A stretch of DNA of 64,000 nucleotides from Aquiluna borgnonia (GCF_013283855.1 NZ_CP054056.1:1298707-1362706), one strand, 5' to 3'. Positions 6,963-16,730 are shown, counted from the first letter of the stretch. Numbers and translations are program-made. The notes: generated from the letters alone by a model not told the origin.

Positions 6963-8923
6963 CAGATCACCACACGATCGTTTGGTTCCAGCCACATTTC
7001 ATCCTGGCTGGAAGTTCCGAAAGTTTCGTGGAAAAGATCTAGGTTCTTCACTACTTGGTTGCAACGGAACTCGGGTGGGGAGTGGGGATCAGTCGCCAGA
7101 CGTTGAATAGCAATCTCATCGCGACTCTTGGCCCGCCAGCACTGCGCCCATGACATCAGGAATCGCTGAGCGGCGGTAAGGCCGTCGATCACCGGGGGCT
7201 CTTGCCCGTTTAGGGAAAGCAGGTATGCCTTCCAGGCGATGCCAAGACCACCCAGGTCACCGATGTTCTCACCGATGGTGAGCTCGCCATTGACCTTGTG
7301 CTCGTCTCCGAGTTGAGCTGGAGATAACGCTGAATACTGATCAATCAGTGACTTGGTTAGCGCCTCAAAAGCCTCACGGTCTCCCGAGGTCCACCAGGAG
7401 ACCAGCTTTCCATCCCCGTCATACTTCGAACCCTGGTCGTCAAAGCCATGACCGATCTCGTGGCCGATAACTGCCCCAATACCGCCAAAGTTGATTGCGT
7501 CATCCGCAAGCGGTGAGAAGAAAGGTGGCTGAAGGATGGCGGCCGGGAAGACAATCTCGTTGAGGCCTGGGTTGTAGTAGGCATTGACGGTCTGCGGTGT
7601 CATGTGCCATTCGTCTTTATCGATTGGCTGGCCAATCTTGTTGGCGTGGTAATCAAATTCCCAGCTGGATACGTTCTTGACATTGGAAATTAGATCTTCT
7701 CTGGAAATTGCAATGGAGGAGTAGTCCTTCCACTTATCCGGGTAACCAATTTTCGGAGTGAACTTTGAGAGCTTGATCAGCGCCTTTTCTTTGGTCTCCT
7801 GAGTCATCCAGGTCAGGGATCTAATGCTCTGCTCGTAGGCCTGAATCAGATAGTTCACCAGCTGGTCCATCTGAGTCTTGGAGGATTCCGGGAAGTGCTT
7901 TTCAACGTAAATTTGACCTATAGCTTCACCCAGACTTCCCTCCACGAGAGAGACTGCGCGCTTCCAGCGCGGGCGATTTACGGGCTGCCCGGTGAGCTTT
8001 GTGCCGTAGAAGGAAAAGCGCTCCTCAATGAATGCCTTTGATAGATATGGGGCGTAGGAGCGAACCAAGACCCAAGAGAGCCAGAGCTTCAAAGTCTCCA
8101 GGTGATCATCGGTTAGCAGCTCTGATATTCCCTCGAAGAAGCTCGGCATCATCACCACGTTTTCCTCCAGCAGGGAGGGGCTGAGCGCTGCACCCGCTAG
8201 GTACTGATCCCAGAGAATCTTGCTATTGAGACCCTTGAGTGAAGCCATGGTTTCAAGGTTGTAGGTTTTCTCCGCATCGCGGGATTCAACGCGGCTCCAG
8301 TGGTGCTTGGCAATCTTTCCCTCGAGTTCGAAGATTGCCTGCGCGGCATCGATGGCCTCGGTGGCTGACCAGCCGGCCAGCATGAGCATGCGCGAGATGT
8401 GGGGAACGTACTCGGTGCGAATTTCCTCGTACTTTGAATCGGTGTAGTAGTCCTTGTCTGGAAGTCCAATTCCACCCTGGTAGAGGTGAACCAGGTAACG
8501 CTCCGGGTTACCGGGATCGTTGTCAACGTATGAGCCCCAAAGCCCAGAAACACCGGTTCGCTCGAGAGCGCCGAGCATGAGGAAGAATTCACTCAGCTCT
8601 GAAATCTTGGCGATTTGATCCAGTGAATCCATAATCGGTTCTGCACCGAGCTCCTCGATTCGCGCCTCATCCAAGAAAGAGGAGTAGAGGTCTCCGATCT
8701 GCTTGCCCACAGCGGAGGTCGGGTTCTCCGCGGCTGCCTCGAGCACCTCACGAACCGCAGCTTCAGCGTCGTCGGCCAGCAGGTAAAAGCTTCCGAAGAC
8801 GGCCTTGTCCTCGGGGATTTCCGTTGTGCTCAGCCAGTGACCGTTGACGTGCCTGAATAGGTCTTGCTTGGGAGAGATTTCGTTGGATAGTTCGGCTTTG
8901 TCCAGCCCGGGCTTCATTGACAT
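6959..8923 (-). CDS. M13 (neprilysin/PepO) family zinc metallopeptidase
   Basis: A 654-residue M13 peptidase that cleaves short peptides. The N-terminal helical domain is followed by the catalytic domain with the zinc site HEIGHGFDD (about residues 486-494), the third ligand in GENIGDLGG, and the substrate-binding NAYYNPG motif. It has no signal peptide or membrane anchor, unlike mammalian neprilysins but like bacterial PepO, so it is probably cytoplasmic. The start ATG at 8923 has a second ATG two codons later (8917). It is co-transcribed with the thioesterase through a GTGA overlap. Confidence 0.92.
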   Translation of the reverse strand: MSMKPGLDKAELSNEISPKQDLFRHVNGHWLSTTEIPEDKAVFGSFYLLADDAEAAVREVLEAAAENPTSAVGKQIGDLYSSFLDEARIEELGAEPIMDSLDQIAKISELSEFFLMLGALERTGVSGLWGSYVDNDPGNPERYLVHLYQGGIGLPDKDYYTDSKYEEIRTEYVPHISRMLMLAGWSATEAIDAAQAIFELEGKIAKHHWSRVESRDAEKTYNLETMASLKGLNSKILWDQYLAGAALSPSLLEENVVMMPSFFEGISELLTDDHLETLKLWLSWVLVRSYAPYLSKAFIEERFSFYGTKLTGQPVNRPRWKRAVSLVEGSLGEAIGQIYVEKHFPESSKTQMDQLVNYLIQAYEQSIRSLTWMTQETKEKALIKLSKFTPKIGYPDKWKDYSSIAISREDLISNVKNVSSWEFDYHANKIGQPIDKDEWHMTPQTVNAYYNPGLNEIVFPAAILQPPFFSPLADDAINFGGIGAVIGHEIGHGFDDQGSKYDGDGKLVSWWTSGDREAFEALTKSLIDQYSALSPAQLGDEHKVNGELTIGENIGDLGGLGIAWKAYLLSLNGQEPPVIDGLTAAQRFLMSWAQCWRAKSRDEIAIQRLATDPHSPPEFRCNQVVKNLDLFHETFGTSSQDEMWLEPNDRVVIW

Positions 8924-8952
8924 GGCCCTAGTCTATGGAATCAACCCAGGGC

Positions 8953-8958
8953 TAAAAT
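8953..8958 (+). promoter_or_regulatory. Probable leaderless promoter -10 box of trhO
   Basis: TAAAAT lies six bases before the trhO ATG at 8965, and no Shine-Dalgarno sequence is present. Transcription would then start at or next to the start codon, giving a leaderless mRNA as is common in Actinobacteria. Confidence 0.5.
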
Positions 8959-8964
8959 TGAGCT

Positions 8965-9873
8965 ATGGCTCTGAACAAAATCATCCTCTACTACGGCTTT
9001 GCACCGGTCGCCGATCCCAAGGCGGTGATGCTCTGGCAGAAGACCCTTTGCGCCGCTCTAAATCTCAAGGGCCGAATCCTGATCTCGGAGCACGGAATCA
9101 ACGGCACCCTGGGTGGCGACATGGAAGACCTCAAGAAGTACTGCCGAGCCACCAAGGACTACCCGGGTTTTGGAAAGATTGACTTTAAGTGGTCTGACGG
9201 CACCGGTAGCGACTTCCCCCGGCTGAGCGTCAAGGTTCGAAAAGAACTGGTTGCCTTCACAACCCCCAAGGAAATTCAGGTTGAAAAAGCCGGAATTGTG
9301 AACGGTGGAAAACACCTGAAGCCGGTTGAGGTAAACCGCCTGGTGGAGGAAAAGGGCGATGATGTCGTTTTCTTCGACGGCCGAAATGCCTTTGAGGCCA
9401 AGATCGGAAAAATCAAGAACGCAGTCGTCCCTAACGTTCAAACCACGCACGACTTTATTGCGGAGCTCGAGAGTGGAAAGTATGACCACCTCAAGGACAA
9501 GCCGATCGTCACCTACTGCACCGGTGGAATCCGCTGCGAAATTCTCTCGGCCGTGATGATCAACCGTGGCTTCAAAGAGGTCTACCAGATTGAGGGCGGC
9601 ATCGTCCGATACGGCGAACGCTTCAGAGACAAAGGGCTCTGGGAGGGTTCACTCTACGTCTTTGATGGCCGGATGAACGTGAACTTCTCGGACGAGGCCA
9701 AAACCATTGGCGACTGTGAGAAGTGCGAGGCAAAAACCTCTAGCTTTAGAAATTGCTCAAATTTAGGCTGCCGTGATCTGATTCTGCTCTGCGACAGCTG
9801 CAACGAGAACCCAGAGAACCTGCAGTGCCAGCCTGAGCACACCCGGGGCAAGCGCCTCCAAGAGGTCGGCTAA
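8965..9873 (+). CDS. trhO: tRNA uridine(34) hydroxylase (rhodanese-related, YceA family)
   Basis: A 302-residue TrhO homologue, which forms 5-hydroxyuridine at position 34 of tRNAs in an oxygen-dependent reaction. The N-terminal YceA-type domain contains [10 protein letters not shown] (about residues 44-53). It is followed by a rhodanese domain with the cysteine motif YCTGGIRCE near residue 184. A C-terminal region rich in cysteine pairs ([16 protein letters not shown]) may bind metal. Its length is normal for the family. It is a single gene ending at a terminator hairpin. Confidence 0.9.
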   Translation: MALNKIILYYGFAPVADPKAVMLWQKTLCAALNLKGRILISEHGINGTLGGDMEDLKKYCRATKDYPGFGKIDFKWSDGTGSDFPRLSVKVRKELVAFTTPKEIQVEKAGIVNGGKHLKPVEVNRLVEEKGDDVVFFDGRNAFEAKIGKIKNAVVPNVQTTHDFIAELESGKYDHLKDKPIVTYCTGGIRCEILSAVMINRGFKEVYQIEGGIVRYGERFRDKGLWEGSLYVFDGRMNVNFSDEAKTIGDCEKCEAKTSSFRNCSNLGCRDLILLCDSCNENPENLQCQPEHTRGKRLQEVG

Positions 9874-9877
9874 AGCA

Positions 9878-9914
9878 AGAATCCCCGTAGGTCTCTAGGA
9901 CCCGCGGGGGTTCT
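9878..9914. terminator. Bidirectional terminator between trhO and the secreted protein
   Basis: A 10-bp stem pairs AGAATCCCCG (9878-9887) with CGGGGGTTCT (9905-9914), with one T-G wobble. It lies between convergent genes. There is no long U-run on either side, so efficiency is unclear. Confidence 0.65.
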
Positions 9915-9934
9915 GCCTCAAGGAGAAGTTGAGA

Positions 9935-10531
9935 TTAGTGGCCGTGCTTGCCGCGCATGCCTTTGGGGTGACCAACCTTACCCATGCGCTTGGCTGGGGT
10001 CTCTGCTGCAACGGTCGCGCTGTATGCGACTGTCAGTGACTTAAAGCTCTTCACGCTGACTGTGCCATCGGTTGCAGTGGTGATAGTCACCAGTGCTGCC
10101 GAAGATCCATCCGAAGGGTAGAGCGCCAGCTTGGTCATGCCATCTGCGTCAGCTCGGAAACCAAGCACTCCTGCCAGGGTTGAGCCGGAGATCACCGAGG
10201 TGTATGCGCCGGCCGCATTTTTGGTGGGCTTAAGTCCAATCCGCTTTCCACCGGTGGTGGGCTTTGTGCTGGGGACGCTGGTTGCGGTGTCCTCCAAAAC
10301 ATACGCGGTGAAATAAGCGCCGTGGGATGCAACGTGGGACGAGGTCACTGAGCTTGGAATTCCAGTGATGGTCGCGCTCAAGGTCGCGTGCTGGTGGTTT
10401 GAACCGGTTTGTGAGCTCTGACCGAATCTAGCGCCACCGCGGTCATGAGCTGAAGCTGGTGCTGCACCGAGAGCTGCTCCGGCGATCAGTGCCACGGATG
10501 CCGCAATGGCGATTTTTGCTTTCGTTTTCAT
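9935..10531 (-). CDS. Secreted protein of unknown function with His/Gly/Lys-rich tail
   Basis: I do not recognise this 198-residue protein. It has a clear type I signal peptide with cleavage probably after PASAHD-type Ala (AAPASA, near residue 28). The mature part is rich in Ala, Thr and Ser and looks like a single beta-type domain, with segments such as LSATITGIPSS and TKLALYPSDGSS. The C-terminal ~16 residues are rich in His, Gly and Lys (ending KHGH) and might bind metal, though that is a guess. There is no sorting signal or membrane anchor, so it is probably released. Start ATG at 10531. Confidence 0.7.
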   Translation of the reverse strand: MKTKAKIAIAASVALIAGAALGAAPASAHDRGGARFGQSSQTGSNHQHATLSATITGIPSSVTSSHVASHGAYFTAYVLEDTATSVPSTKPTTGGKRIGLKPTKNAAGAYTSVISGSTLAGVLGFRADADGMTKLALYPSDGSSAALVTITTATDGTVSVKSFKSLTVAYSATVAAETPAKRMGKVGHPKGMRGKHGH

Positions 10532-10633
10532 TTTCTTTCCTGTCGTAATCGGACAGTCAAAAAACTAGCCAGCCAACTTTTGTAAAGGATGAAAAACCAG
10601 CAACCCCCAACCTATTTGCCAGCTGGCACTCAG

Positions 10634-11305
10634 TTATAGAAATCTCCAGCGCTTGAGCTCCCAGCCAAATTTCACGCTCATGAGTCTGAGCAAAATAATG
10701 AACACCGATCCAAACAGCAGGGTGATTGATACGGGTAGTAGCAAAGCATCCAGCAGCACCACCAGCCAGCCTCCGGCAAAGGCTACAACCGCATACGGCT
10801 GATGATCGTGGAATGCCCTCGGCACCTCATTCACCAGGACATCTCGCAATATTCCACCCACCACCGCGGTAATAACTCCCATTAGAACTGCGATCAGCGG
10901 GCTGGAGCCAAGCTCAAGTGCAATGTGCGTGCCTCCCGCAGTGAAGATGCCCAGTCCGATGGCATCGGGGATGACAATTGCTTTTTCTGTGAAAACGAAG
11001 TGTCTGGCACGAAAGAAAAACGGTAGAAAGAATGCCAGAGCAATTAGCACCCAGACCCAAAACTCCTGCTCGACCCAGAAAAAGGGCCTCCGGTCTAAAA
11101 GGATGTCTCTCAAAGTTCCGCCGCCAAAGGCAGTGATAAACCCGACCATCACCACACCGACAAGGTCAAAGTGCTTTCGAGCAGCCTCGATGACTCCGGA
11201 GAGTGCGAATGCGATTACGCCCAGCACCTCAAGGGCAATCAGGAATGCGTCGAGGGTAATTTGCTTCACCAACTTCCAGTCAGGGGGAAGCATGTCCTGA
11301 GACAT
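10634..11305 (-). CDS. TRIC-type cation channel family membrane protein (UPF0126/YadS)
   Basis: A 223-residue membrane protein with about seven hydrophobic helices. It contains two repeats of the UPF0126 domain: GGGTLRDILL (first) and VGGILRDVLV (second), each after a GVIAFALSG or GLGIFTAGG segment. Structural work on relatives assigns this family to trimeric intracellular cation channels. The in-frame stretch upstream of 11305 reads through tRNA-Leu, so I place the start at ATG 11305 (ATG 11293 is an alternative). No Shine-Dalgarno is evident. Confidence 0.85.
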   Translation of the reverse strand: MSQDMLPPDWKLVKQITLDAFLIALEVLGVIAFALSGVIEAARKHFDLVGVVMVGFITAFGGGTLRDILLDRRPFFWVEQEFWVWVLIALAFFLPFFFRARHFVFTEKAIVIPDAIGLGIFTAGGTHIALELGSSPLIAVLMGVITAVVGGILRDVLVNEVPRAFHDHQPYAVVAFAGGWLVVLLDALLLPVSITLLFGSVFIILLRLMSVKFGWELKRWRFL

Positions 11306-11315
11306 GAATCTGTAG

Positions 11316-11398
11316 TGCGCGAGGCGGGACTTGAACCCGCACGTCCTTGCGGACACTGGCACCTGAAGCCAGCGCGTCTGCCATTTCGCCACTCGCGC
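11316..11398 (-). tRNA. tRNA-Leu (anticodon CAG)
   Basis: A complete cloverleaf on the minus strand. The acceptor stem GCGCGAG pairs with CTCGCGC and carries discriminator A at 11316. The anticodon arm CTGGC-TTCAGGT-GCCAG gives anticodon CAG (codon CUG). There is a long class II variable arm (TGTCCGCAAGGACG), and the T-loop reads GTTCAAG. The CCA end is not encoded; the CCA-adding enzyme gene is in this window at 51.4-52.8 kb. Confidence 0.96.
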
Positions 11399-11471
11399 GT
11401 TAGAGGCTCTCTCAAGCCCAACAAGCCAAGAGATTAGCAGAGAAATGAGAGCGGCGTAAGGGGCGGGTGGG

Positions 11472-11477
11472 TAGACT
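11472..11477 (+). promoter_or_regulatory. Probable -10 box for the fha-pkn operon
   Basis: TAGACT fits the actinobacterial TANNNT -10 pattern and lies 34 bases before the preferred fhaA start. No convincing -35 box is seen. It lies just downstream of the divergent tRNA-Leu. Confidence 0.4.
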
Positions 11478-11511
11478 TACCCTCACCCTACAGACCGTGG
11501 AAGCGAGCCAA

Positions 11512-12174
11512 TTGAGCTTTCTTGACAAGGCAGAAAAACGCATCGAGGCTGGTGTCAGCTCGCTGTTTGCTCGCCTGAGCAAGGCCGAGCTGCAGCCGGT
11601 TGAGCTCACCCAAGCCATAAAGGCCACGATGGATCAGGCTGCCAACGCCGTGGGGTCAGATCGAGTCCTAGCACCGCATCGCTACAAAGTACTGGTCGCC
11701 CCGCACGACCTAAAATCTCTTGCTCCTGGGCTGATTTCAGCGGTTCGTCTAGAGGTCGCCAAGCATGCTGCGAAGCAGGGTTACCGACTCTCCGGAGAAT
11801 TAGAAATCACAGTTTCCGAGGACCCTAAGGTCCCCAGGGGTCAGGTGAAGGTCGGCTACTCAGCGCTGCAGAACCACGTGAACTGGGCGCCAGCCTTGCT
11901 CTTCAACGGCCAGAGAATCGAATTGGGGTCCGGCAGCACCACCGTTGGGAGAGACGAGTCCTCCAACATCGTGGTTGACGACCGAGGGTTGAGCCGAGTC
12001 CACTTTGAAATTGCTTGGAATGGGGAGATTGCCGCCATTCGCGACCGCCAGTCGACCAATGGAACGTTTGTCGACGGCGAGCGGGTAAGTGAAATGGTGT
12101 TGCGCTCTGGAAGCAAAATTACAGCTGGCAGATCAGTCTTCGAATTTGAACTGAACGCGGTCGGAGTCGCATGA
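11512..12174 (+). CDS. fhaA: FHA-domain phosphothreonine-binding protein FhaA (DUF3662 + FHA)
   Basis: A 220-residue signalling adaptor that reads Ser/Thr-kinase phosphorylation and in mycobacteria slows peptidoglycan precursor flipping by MurJ. The N-terminal DUF3662/FhaA_N domain (about residues 1-110) starts FLDKAEKRIEAGVSSLFARL. The C-terminal FHA domain has the binding residues GRDESS, SRVHFE and STNGTF. I chose TTG at 11512, since GGAAG lies eight bases before it and the reading then starts where the family does. An in-frame GTG at 11467 is possible. First gene of the fhaA-pknB operon; ATGA overlap with fhaB. Confidence 0.88.
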   Translation: MSFLDKAEKRIEAGVSSLFARLSKAELQPVELTQAIKATMDQAANAVGSDRVLAPHRYKVLVAPHDLKSLAPGLISAVRLEVAKHAAKQGYRLSGELEITVSEDPKVPRGQVKVGYSALQNHVNWAPALLFNGQRIELGSGSTTVGRDESSNIVVDDRGLSRVHFEIAWNGEIAAIRDRQSTNGTFVDGERVSEMVLRSGSKITAGRSVFEFELNAVGVA

Positions 12175-12665
12175 GTGAGCTAGCGCTTTTCCTGGTCCGC
12201 ATCGGTTTTGTTGCGGTGCTGTGGATATTCATCCTCAGCCTGCTGTCAGTTATCCGCGCGGACCTCTACGGCCGAAGGGTGATTAGCAAGTTGGCGCAGC
12301 AAAACGCTCCCCAGCTAATTTCCGGAGGCGCCGGCTCCATCTCAAGCCTCGCCATCGAAGATGGTGAAAGTTTTGAGCCCACTCAAATTGCGATGTTGAC
12401 GGGAAGAACCGCTGGAACCTCGGTGGATATCGCTGGCAAGCGCGAGGTGCTTATTGGCAGGGCCTCGAGCTGCGACCTGGTGATATCTGACGAGTTCGCC
12501 TCAAACATGCACGCCAAGTTGGTCTTAGTTGGCGAGGACTGGGTATTGCAGGACCTGAACTCCACCAACGGAACCTTTATTGATGGCCGAAAAGTGGTTA
12601 CCCCGGCAACTATCAAGCAGGGCACCACGATTCGTATCGGCACAACAACCTTTGAGCTGAGGTAA
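12171..12665 (+). CDS. fhaB: FHA-domain membrane protein FhaB (FipA-like)
   Basis: A 164-residue protein with one N-terminal membrane segment (about residues 5-27), a linker and a C-terminal FHA domain. The phosphothreonine-binding residues are GRASS, MHAKLV and STNGTF. In mycobacteria this protein links kinase signalling with division (FipA, which binds FtsZ/FtsQ). It overlaps fhaA by four bases (ATGA) and is followed after six bases by pstP. The operon position and domain layout make the assignment secure. Confidence 0.9.
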   Translation: MSELALFLVRIGFVAVLWIFILSLLSVIRADLYGRRVISKLAQQNAPQLISGGAGSISSLAIEDGESFEPTQIAMLTGRTAGTSVDIAGKREVLIGRASSCDLVISDEFASNMHAKLVLVGEDWVLQDLNSTNGTFIDGRKVVTPATIKQGTTIRIGTTTFELR

Positions 12666-12671
12666 TAAGCC

Positions 12672-13925
12672 TTGGCCGTAAAAACTATTTCTTATGCCGC
12701 CAGTGACATCGGCAAACACCGCAGCTCCAATCAAGACTCCGGTTATGCCGGATACCAACTCTTCTTTGTCGCAGATGGCATGGGTGGACACGCGGGTGGC
12801 GATATCGCCTCCGCAATCTCCTCGCAGCGAGTGGCACTAACCGATTCCCGCTACGAAAGTGTGGAGGAGGCGATTGACTCTTTCAAGAAGGGGATCTTGG
12901 AAGCCAATGGGATGCTGTCCCTGACCGTTGCCGACCACCCCGAGCTTGAGGGCATGGGCACAACCTTCTCGGGAATTCTGCTGCACGGCACCCAGATGGT
13001 CACCGCTCACATCGGAGACAGCCGCATTTACCTCGCCAGAGACGGCGAGGTGAAGCAGATCACTAACGACCACACCTTCGTTCAGAAACTCGTTGACATG
13101 GGTCGAATCACGCCGGAGGAGGCTTTGGTTCACCCCAGAAGAAGCGTCCTGATGCGCGTGCTGGGAGATGTCTCCGGAGAACCAGAAATCGATATTGCCC
13201 TGCATGATGCCCTGCCCGGAGATCGCTGGTTACTCTGCAGCGATGGGCTGAGCGGTGTGGTGCCAGAAAACGTGATGGATCGAATCCTCACCTCAAAGAT
13301 CCCAACTGAAGAGGTTGCGGAGCTCTTGGTTGGTGAGGCCCTTGAGTTTGGTGCTCCAGACAACGTGACCGTGGTGATCGTAGACATAGTTAGACCCGCC
13401 ACAAAAACCGACTTTGAACCCGGAGCTCACTTTGTCGGCTCAGCCGCCAACGAGGTGGTTATTGAAGAGCGCAAGGGTGGCAAGATCCTCAGGCTGTTCT
13501 CGCCTAGAAACCTTTTCGAACTGCTGCAGACCCCAGAAGACCCAACTCAGTACGCTCCCGAATCCGAGGAGCTACTCAACAAGATTCTCATGGAGACCAG
13601 GCGCAAGATTCGCTGGCGCTCAATACGCATTGTTGCCAGCTGGTTCCTGGTTGCCGGAATGCTCGCAGGTATGGGTTACCTCGCCTACCAGTACACCCAA
13701 ACCAGGTATTACGTCGATGTCTACCAGGGCCAGGTGACAATCTTCCAGGGCATCAGGGAGTCTCTGGGGCCACTGAAATTCTCAAAGCCATTCATGGTGA
13801 GTGAGATCTCCCTGGAGGACCTCGAGCCGTTCCAGCAAACCTTAATCGAGCGCTCCATCTCCGCGGAATCTCTGGAGGATGCCGAGCGCATCCTGCAGCA
13901 GCTGAGTGAGAGTAACGATGAGTAA
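12672..13925 (+). CDS. pstP: PP2C-type Ser/Thr protein phosphatase
   Basis: A 417-residue membrane phosphatase that removes phosphate from substrates of PknA and PknB. The cytoplasmic PP2C domain (about 1-240) shows the metal-binding motifs NQDSGYAG, VADGMGGHAGGD, GDSRIYL and DGL, then the late APDNVTVVIV motif. A membrane segment follows at about 319-342, with a ~75-residue outside domain. The start is TTG at 12672 with GAGGTAA upstream. The end overlaps the start of rodA by eight bases. Confidence 0.93.
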   Translation: MAVKTISYAASDIGKHRSSNQDSGYAGYQLFFVADGMGGHAGGDIASAISSQRVALTDSRYESVEEAIDSFKKGILEANGMLSLTVADHPELEGMGTTFSGILLHGTQMVTAHIGDSRIYLARDGEVKQITNDHTFVQKLVDMGRITPEEALVHPRRSVLMRVLGDVSGEPEIDIALHDALPGDRWLLCSDGLSGVVPENVMDRILTSKIPTEEVAELLVGEALEFGAPDNVTVVIVDIVRPATKTDFEPGAHFVGSAANEVVIEERKGGKILRLFSPRNLFELLQTPEDPTQYAPESEELLNKILMETRRKIRWRSIRIVASWFLVAGMLAGMGYLAYQYTQTRYYVDVYQGQVTIFQGIRESLGPLKFSKPFMVSEISLEDLEPFQQTLIERSISAESLEDAERILQQLSESNDE

Positions 13926-15282
13926 CGTCTCGCTCACCAGTGCCATTCCAATGCTGCTCAAAGCGGTCCCGCGCTCCAGAAACTTCGAGGCCGTGCTGCT
14001 GTTTTGGGTTGCTGGAATCCAGGCATTCGCTCTAGCTCAGGTTCAGCTGGCAGTGGTTCAGCGCATGAGCTGGGACATGCTGCTCTATTGGGCTCCCCCT
14101 GCCCTCGGGGCTGCCGTTGTGCACTACGTGCTGCGCAAGCATGCCGTCAGCGCCGATGGTTTGATGCTTCCGCTCGCCTACCTGCTAAACGGTCTTGGAA
14201 TCGCAATGATCTACCGGCTTGACCTTGCAGAAATTGCCCGCGGAGGAATTGAGCTCTACGCCGAGCGCCAGGTTTGGCTCACAGTCTTCGCCATGTTCTG
14301 TGCCGCGGCAGTGGTTCGGTTAGTGCCAAACCACTTGGCGCTGAGAAAGTACCCCTACCTTGCCGGCGCAGCAGCGGTCTTTCTACTGATCCTCCCGGCT
14401 GCACCGGTAATAGGTAAGACCATCAACGGAGCCACTCTGTGGGTTGGGATCGGGGAACTCACCTTCCAGCCCGGTGAGGTGGCAAAGATTCTGCTGGCAA
14501 TTTTCTTTGCCGGGTACCTAATTTCAAAACGGGACACCCTGAGTGAAATTGGTTCGCGGGTTCTATTCATGAAGGTACCCAGAGCTAAAGATCTCGGCCC
14601 CATCCTGCTGTTCTGGGTTGCCTCGCTCGGGGTTCTCGTGTTGCAGCGCGACCTTGGAACCTCAATTCTTTACTTCGGTTTGTTCCTCGTGATGATCTAC
14701 ACCGCTACCGGGAGAGCCTTCTATGTTGGCGCCGGTATGACCATGATGATCACCGGAGCCTTGGTCGCATCCAGGCTGTTTGATTACGTTGGTCGCCGCT
14801 TCGACACCTGGCTAGATCCGTTTGCGAATGTGAATTACAACGCTGCCGGAGGCAGCTACCAGCTGGTTCAAGCGCTGTTTGGCATGGCAAACGGGGATGT
14901 GATTGGCACAGGGCTCGGGGGCGGCTTCCCACAGCTGATTCCACTTGCTGAATCGGATTTCATATTTGCGGCGCTCGGGGAAGAGTTGGGACTGGCTGGG
15001 ATCTTTGCCATTTTGGCCATCTTCCTGCTTTTGGTCTACCGAGGTCTGAGAATTGCCAACTCTCACCCCGATGACTTCTCCAGGCTGCTCGCCATTGGTC
15101 TTAGTTTTGTGATTGGTCTGCAGCTGTTTGTGGTTGCCGGCGGAGTTATGGGACTGCTGCCCATGACTGGACTCACAACACCGTTTATGGCAGCTGGTGG
15201 GTCGTCACTGCTGGCGAACTGGGTCATCATCGCCCTGCTGCTTAGAGTCTCGGACTCCTCACTGAAACGGGTCCAGAGTTGA
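13918..15282 (+). CDS. rodA: RodA/FtsW family peptidoglycan glycosyltransferase (SEDS)
   Basis: A 454-residue SEDS-family polymerase with about ten to twelve hydrophobic segments that polymerises lipid II into glycan strands. Conserved features are the QPGEVAK segment (about residue 184), LQRDLGTSILYFGL and the late GGSSLLANW motif. It lies directly before pbpA, the transpeptidase partner, in the order typical of RodA in Actinobacteria. Start ATG at 13918 overlaps pstP by eight bases; an in-frame GTG at 13906 is possible. FtsW cannot be excluded by sequence alone, but position favours RodA. Confidence 0.9.
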   Translation: MSNVSLTSAIPMLLKAVPRSRNFEAVLLFWVAGIQAFALAQVQLAVVQRMSWDMLLYWAPPALGAAVVHYVLRKHAVSADGLMLPLAYLLNGLGIAMIYRLDLAEIARGGIELYAERQVWLTVFAMFCAAAVVRLVPNHLALRKYPYLAGAAAVFLLILPAAPVIGKTINGATLWVGIGELTFQPGEVAKILLAIFFAGYLISKRDTLSEIGSRVLFMKVPRAKDLGPILLFWVASLGVLVLQRDLGTSILYFGLFLVMIYTATGRAFYVGAGMTMMITGALVASRLFDYVGRRFDTWLDPFANVNYNAAGGSYQLVQALFGMANGDVIGTGLGGGFPQLIPLAESDFIFAALGEELGLAGIFAILAIFLLLVYRGLRIANSHPDDFSRLLAIGLSFVIGLQLFVVAGGVMGLLPMTGLTTPFMAAGGSSLLANWVIIALLLRVSDSSLKRVQS

Positions 15283-16730
15283 ACCGGCAGGTCAGAAGGG
15301 TTGGACTCGCGCTAACCGTGATGTTTCTCGCGCTGTTTGCCATGGCGAGCTCGATTCAGGTCCTGAGAAGCGCGGATCTCTACAAAGACTCCAGGAATGT
15401 TAGAGCGTCATACGAGACGTACAAGACTCAGCGCGGCTCCATTCTGGTCGGCGGCACCTCTGTGGTGGAGAGCGTTCCGGTCAACGACGCCTACCGCTTC
15501 AACCGCGAGTACGAGTCTGTGCTCTACAGCCCGGTCATTGGCTACTTCAGCCTGTTTTCGGGAACCGACGGCATTGAGCGCGTTATGAACAGCTACCTGT
15601 CCGGGCAATCTTCAGCTCAATTCTTTGAGCAGATCAATGCGCTGCTGGATGGAAAACCGGTTACCGGTGCGGCAGTTGAGCTAACGCTGGACCCAGATAT
15701 TCAGCGTGCTGCTTGGGATGCTCTGGGTGATCGCAAGGGTGCGGTGGTGGCCATCGAACCTTCGACCGGACGCATTTTGGCCATGGTGTCAAAACCAACA
15801 TTTGATGCCAACCTGCTAGCCGGCCACCTATACGGTCCGGTAACAGATGCGCTCAAGACCTACTCGGCCGACGAGGACCAGCCGCTGGTAAACCGCGCGA
15901 TTGCCGGCGACCTCTACCATCCGGGATCAACCTTTAAGTTGGTAGTGGCTGCGGCAGCTCTGGAATCCGGCAGCTACACAGCGACCAGCACCTTTGAAAA
16001 CCTAGACACCTATCGCTTGCCCGGAACAAACACATTCATTAAGAACTCTTCAGGTTCGACCTGCGGCACCGGTGAGACCGTAACCCTGGAATACGCGCTA
16101 ATTCGGTCCTGCAACATCCCCTTCGCCATGCTGGCGGTTGAACTTGGCCAGGAGCGCATTCGAGTCCAGGCAGAGTTGATGGGTTTTGGTCAAGAGCTGG
16201 AAATTCCAATGGATGTGACACCAAGCATCTACCCGATTGAGCTCGAGGATTCTCAGCTTGCGCTGACCGGCTTTGGTCAGTTTGATGTCAGGGTGAGCCC
16301 ACTGCAGATGGCCATGGTCTCCTCGGCAATCGCCAACCAGGGGGTTTTGATGAAGCCCCAGCTGATTGATTTGGTGGTTGCCTCAAACCTAAATGTGCTT
16401 TCCCAACCCGAGCCCACGGTGCTGTCTGCTCCAATGTCGCGACTAACCGCTGGCTACCTAACTCGCATGATGGTGGACTCGGTCGAGGTTGGCGCAGCCA
16501 CCCGAGCTGGGATCTCCTCAATAGCGGTTGCTGGAAAAACCGGCACTGCCGAAAACGGACCGACCGACCCCTACACCCTCTGGTTCACAGGATTTGCCCC
16601 GGCTGAGGCTCCCGAGGTAGCGGTTGCAGTGGTGGTTGAAGACGGCGGCGGCATTGGCCAAAACGGAACCGGCAATCAAATTGCAGCTCCAATTGCGCGC
16701 ATGGTTATTGAGGCGGTGCTTGCCAAATGA
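15279..16730 (+). CDS. pbpA: Penicillin-binding protein PbpA (monofunctional transpeptidase)
   Basis: A 483-residue class B penicillin-binding protein that cross-links peptidoglycan, partner of the neighbouring SEDS polymerase. It has an N-terminal signal-anchor (about residues 6-26) and a transpeptidase domain with SxxK at Ser217-Lys220 (PGSTFK), the SCN-type motif RSCN, and KTGT at 420-423. Start TTG at 15279 overlaps the rodA stop as TTGA. Its end overlaps pknA by four bases (ATGA). The combination matches Mycobacterium PbpA. Confidence 0.93.
   Translation: MNRQVRRVGLALTVMFLALFAMASSIQVLRSADLYKDSRNVRASYETYKTQRGSILVGGTSVVESVPVNDAYRFNREYESVLYSPVIGYFSLFSGTDGIERVMNSYLSGQSSAQFFEQINALLDGKPVTGAAVELTLDPDIQRAAWDALGDRKGAVVAIEPSTGRILAMVSKPTFDANLLAGHLYGPVTDALKTYSADEDQPLVNRAIAGDLYHPGSTFKLVVAAAALESGSYTATSTFENLDTYRLPGTNTFIKNSSGSTCGTGETVTLEYALIRSCNIPFAMLAVELGQERIRVQAELMGFGQELEIPMDVTPSIYPIELEDSQLALTGFGQFDVRVSPLQMAMVSSAIANQGVLMKPQLIDLVVASNLNVLSQPEPTVLSAPMSRLTAGYLTRMMVDSVEVGAATRAGISSIAVAGKTGTAENGPTDPYTLWFTGFAPAEAPEVAVAVVVEDGGGIGQNGTGNQIAAPIARMVIEAVLAK

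Noticed and set aside
9058..9489. Open frame of 143 codons on the minus strand
   Set aside because: It lies opposite trhO, a confidently identified gene, and shows no recognisable domain or ribosome-binding site.
11306..11392. N-terminal extension of the TRIC-like protein
   Set aside because: It reads through tRNA-Leu, so it is not translated.
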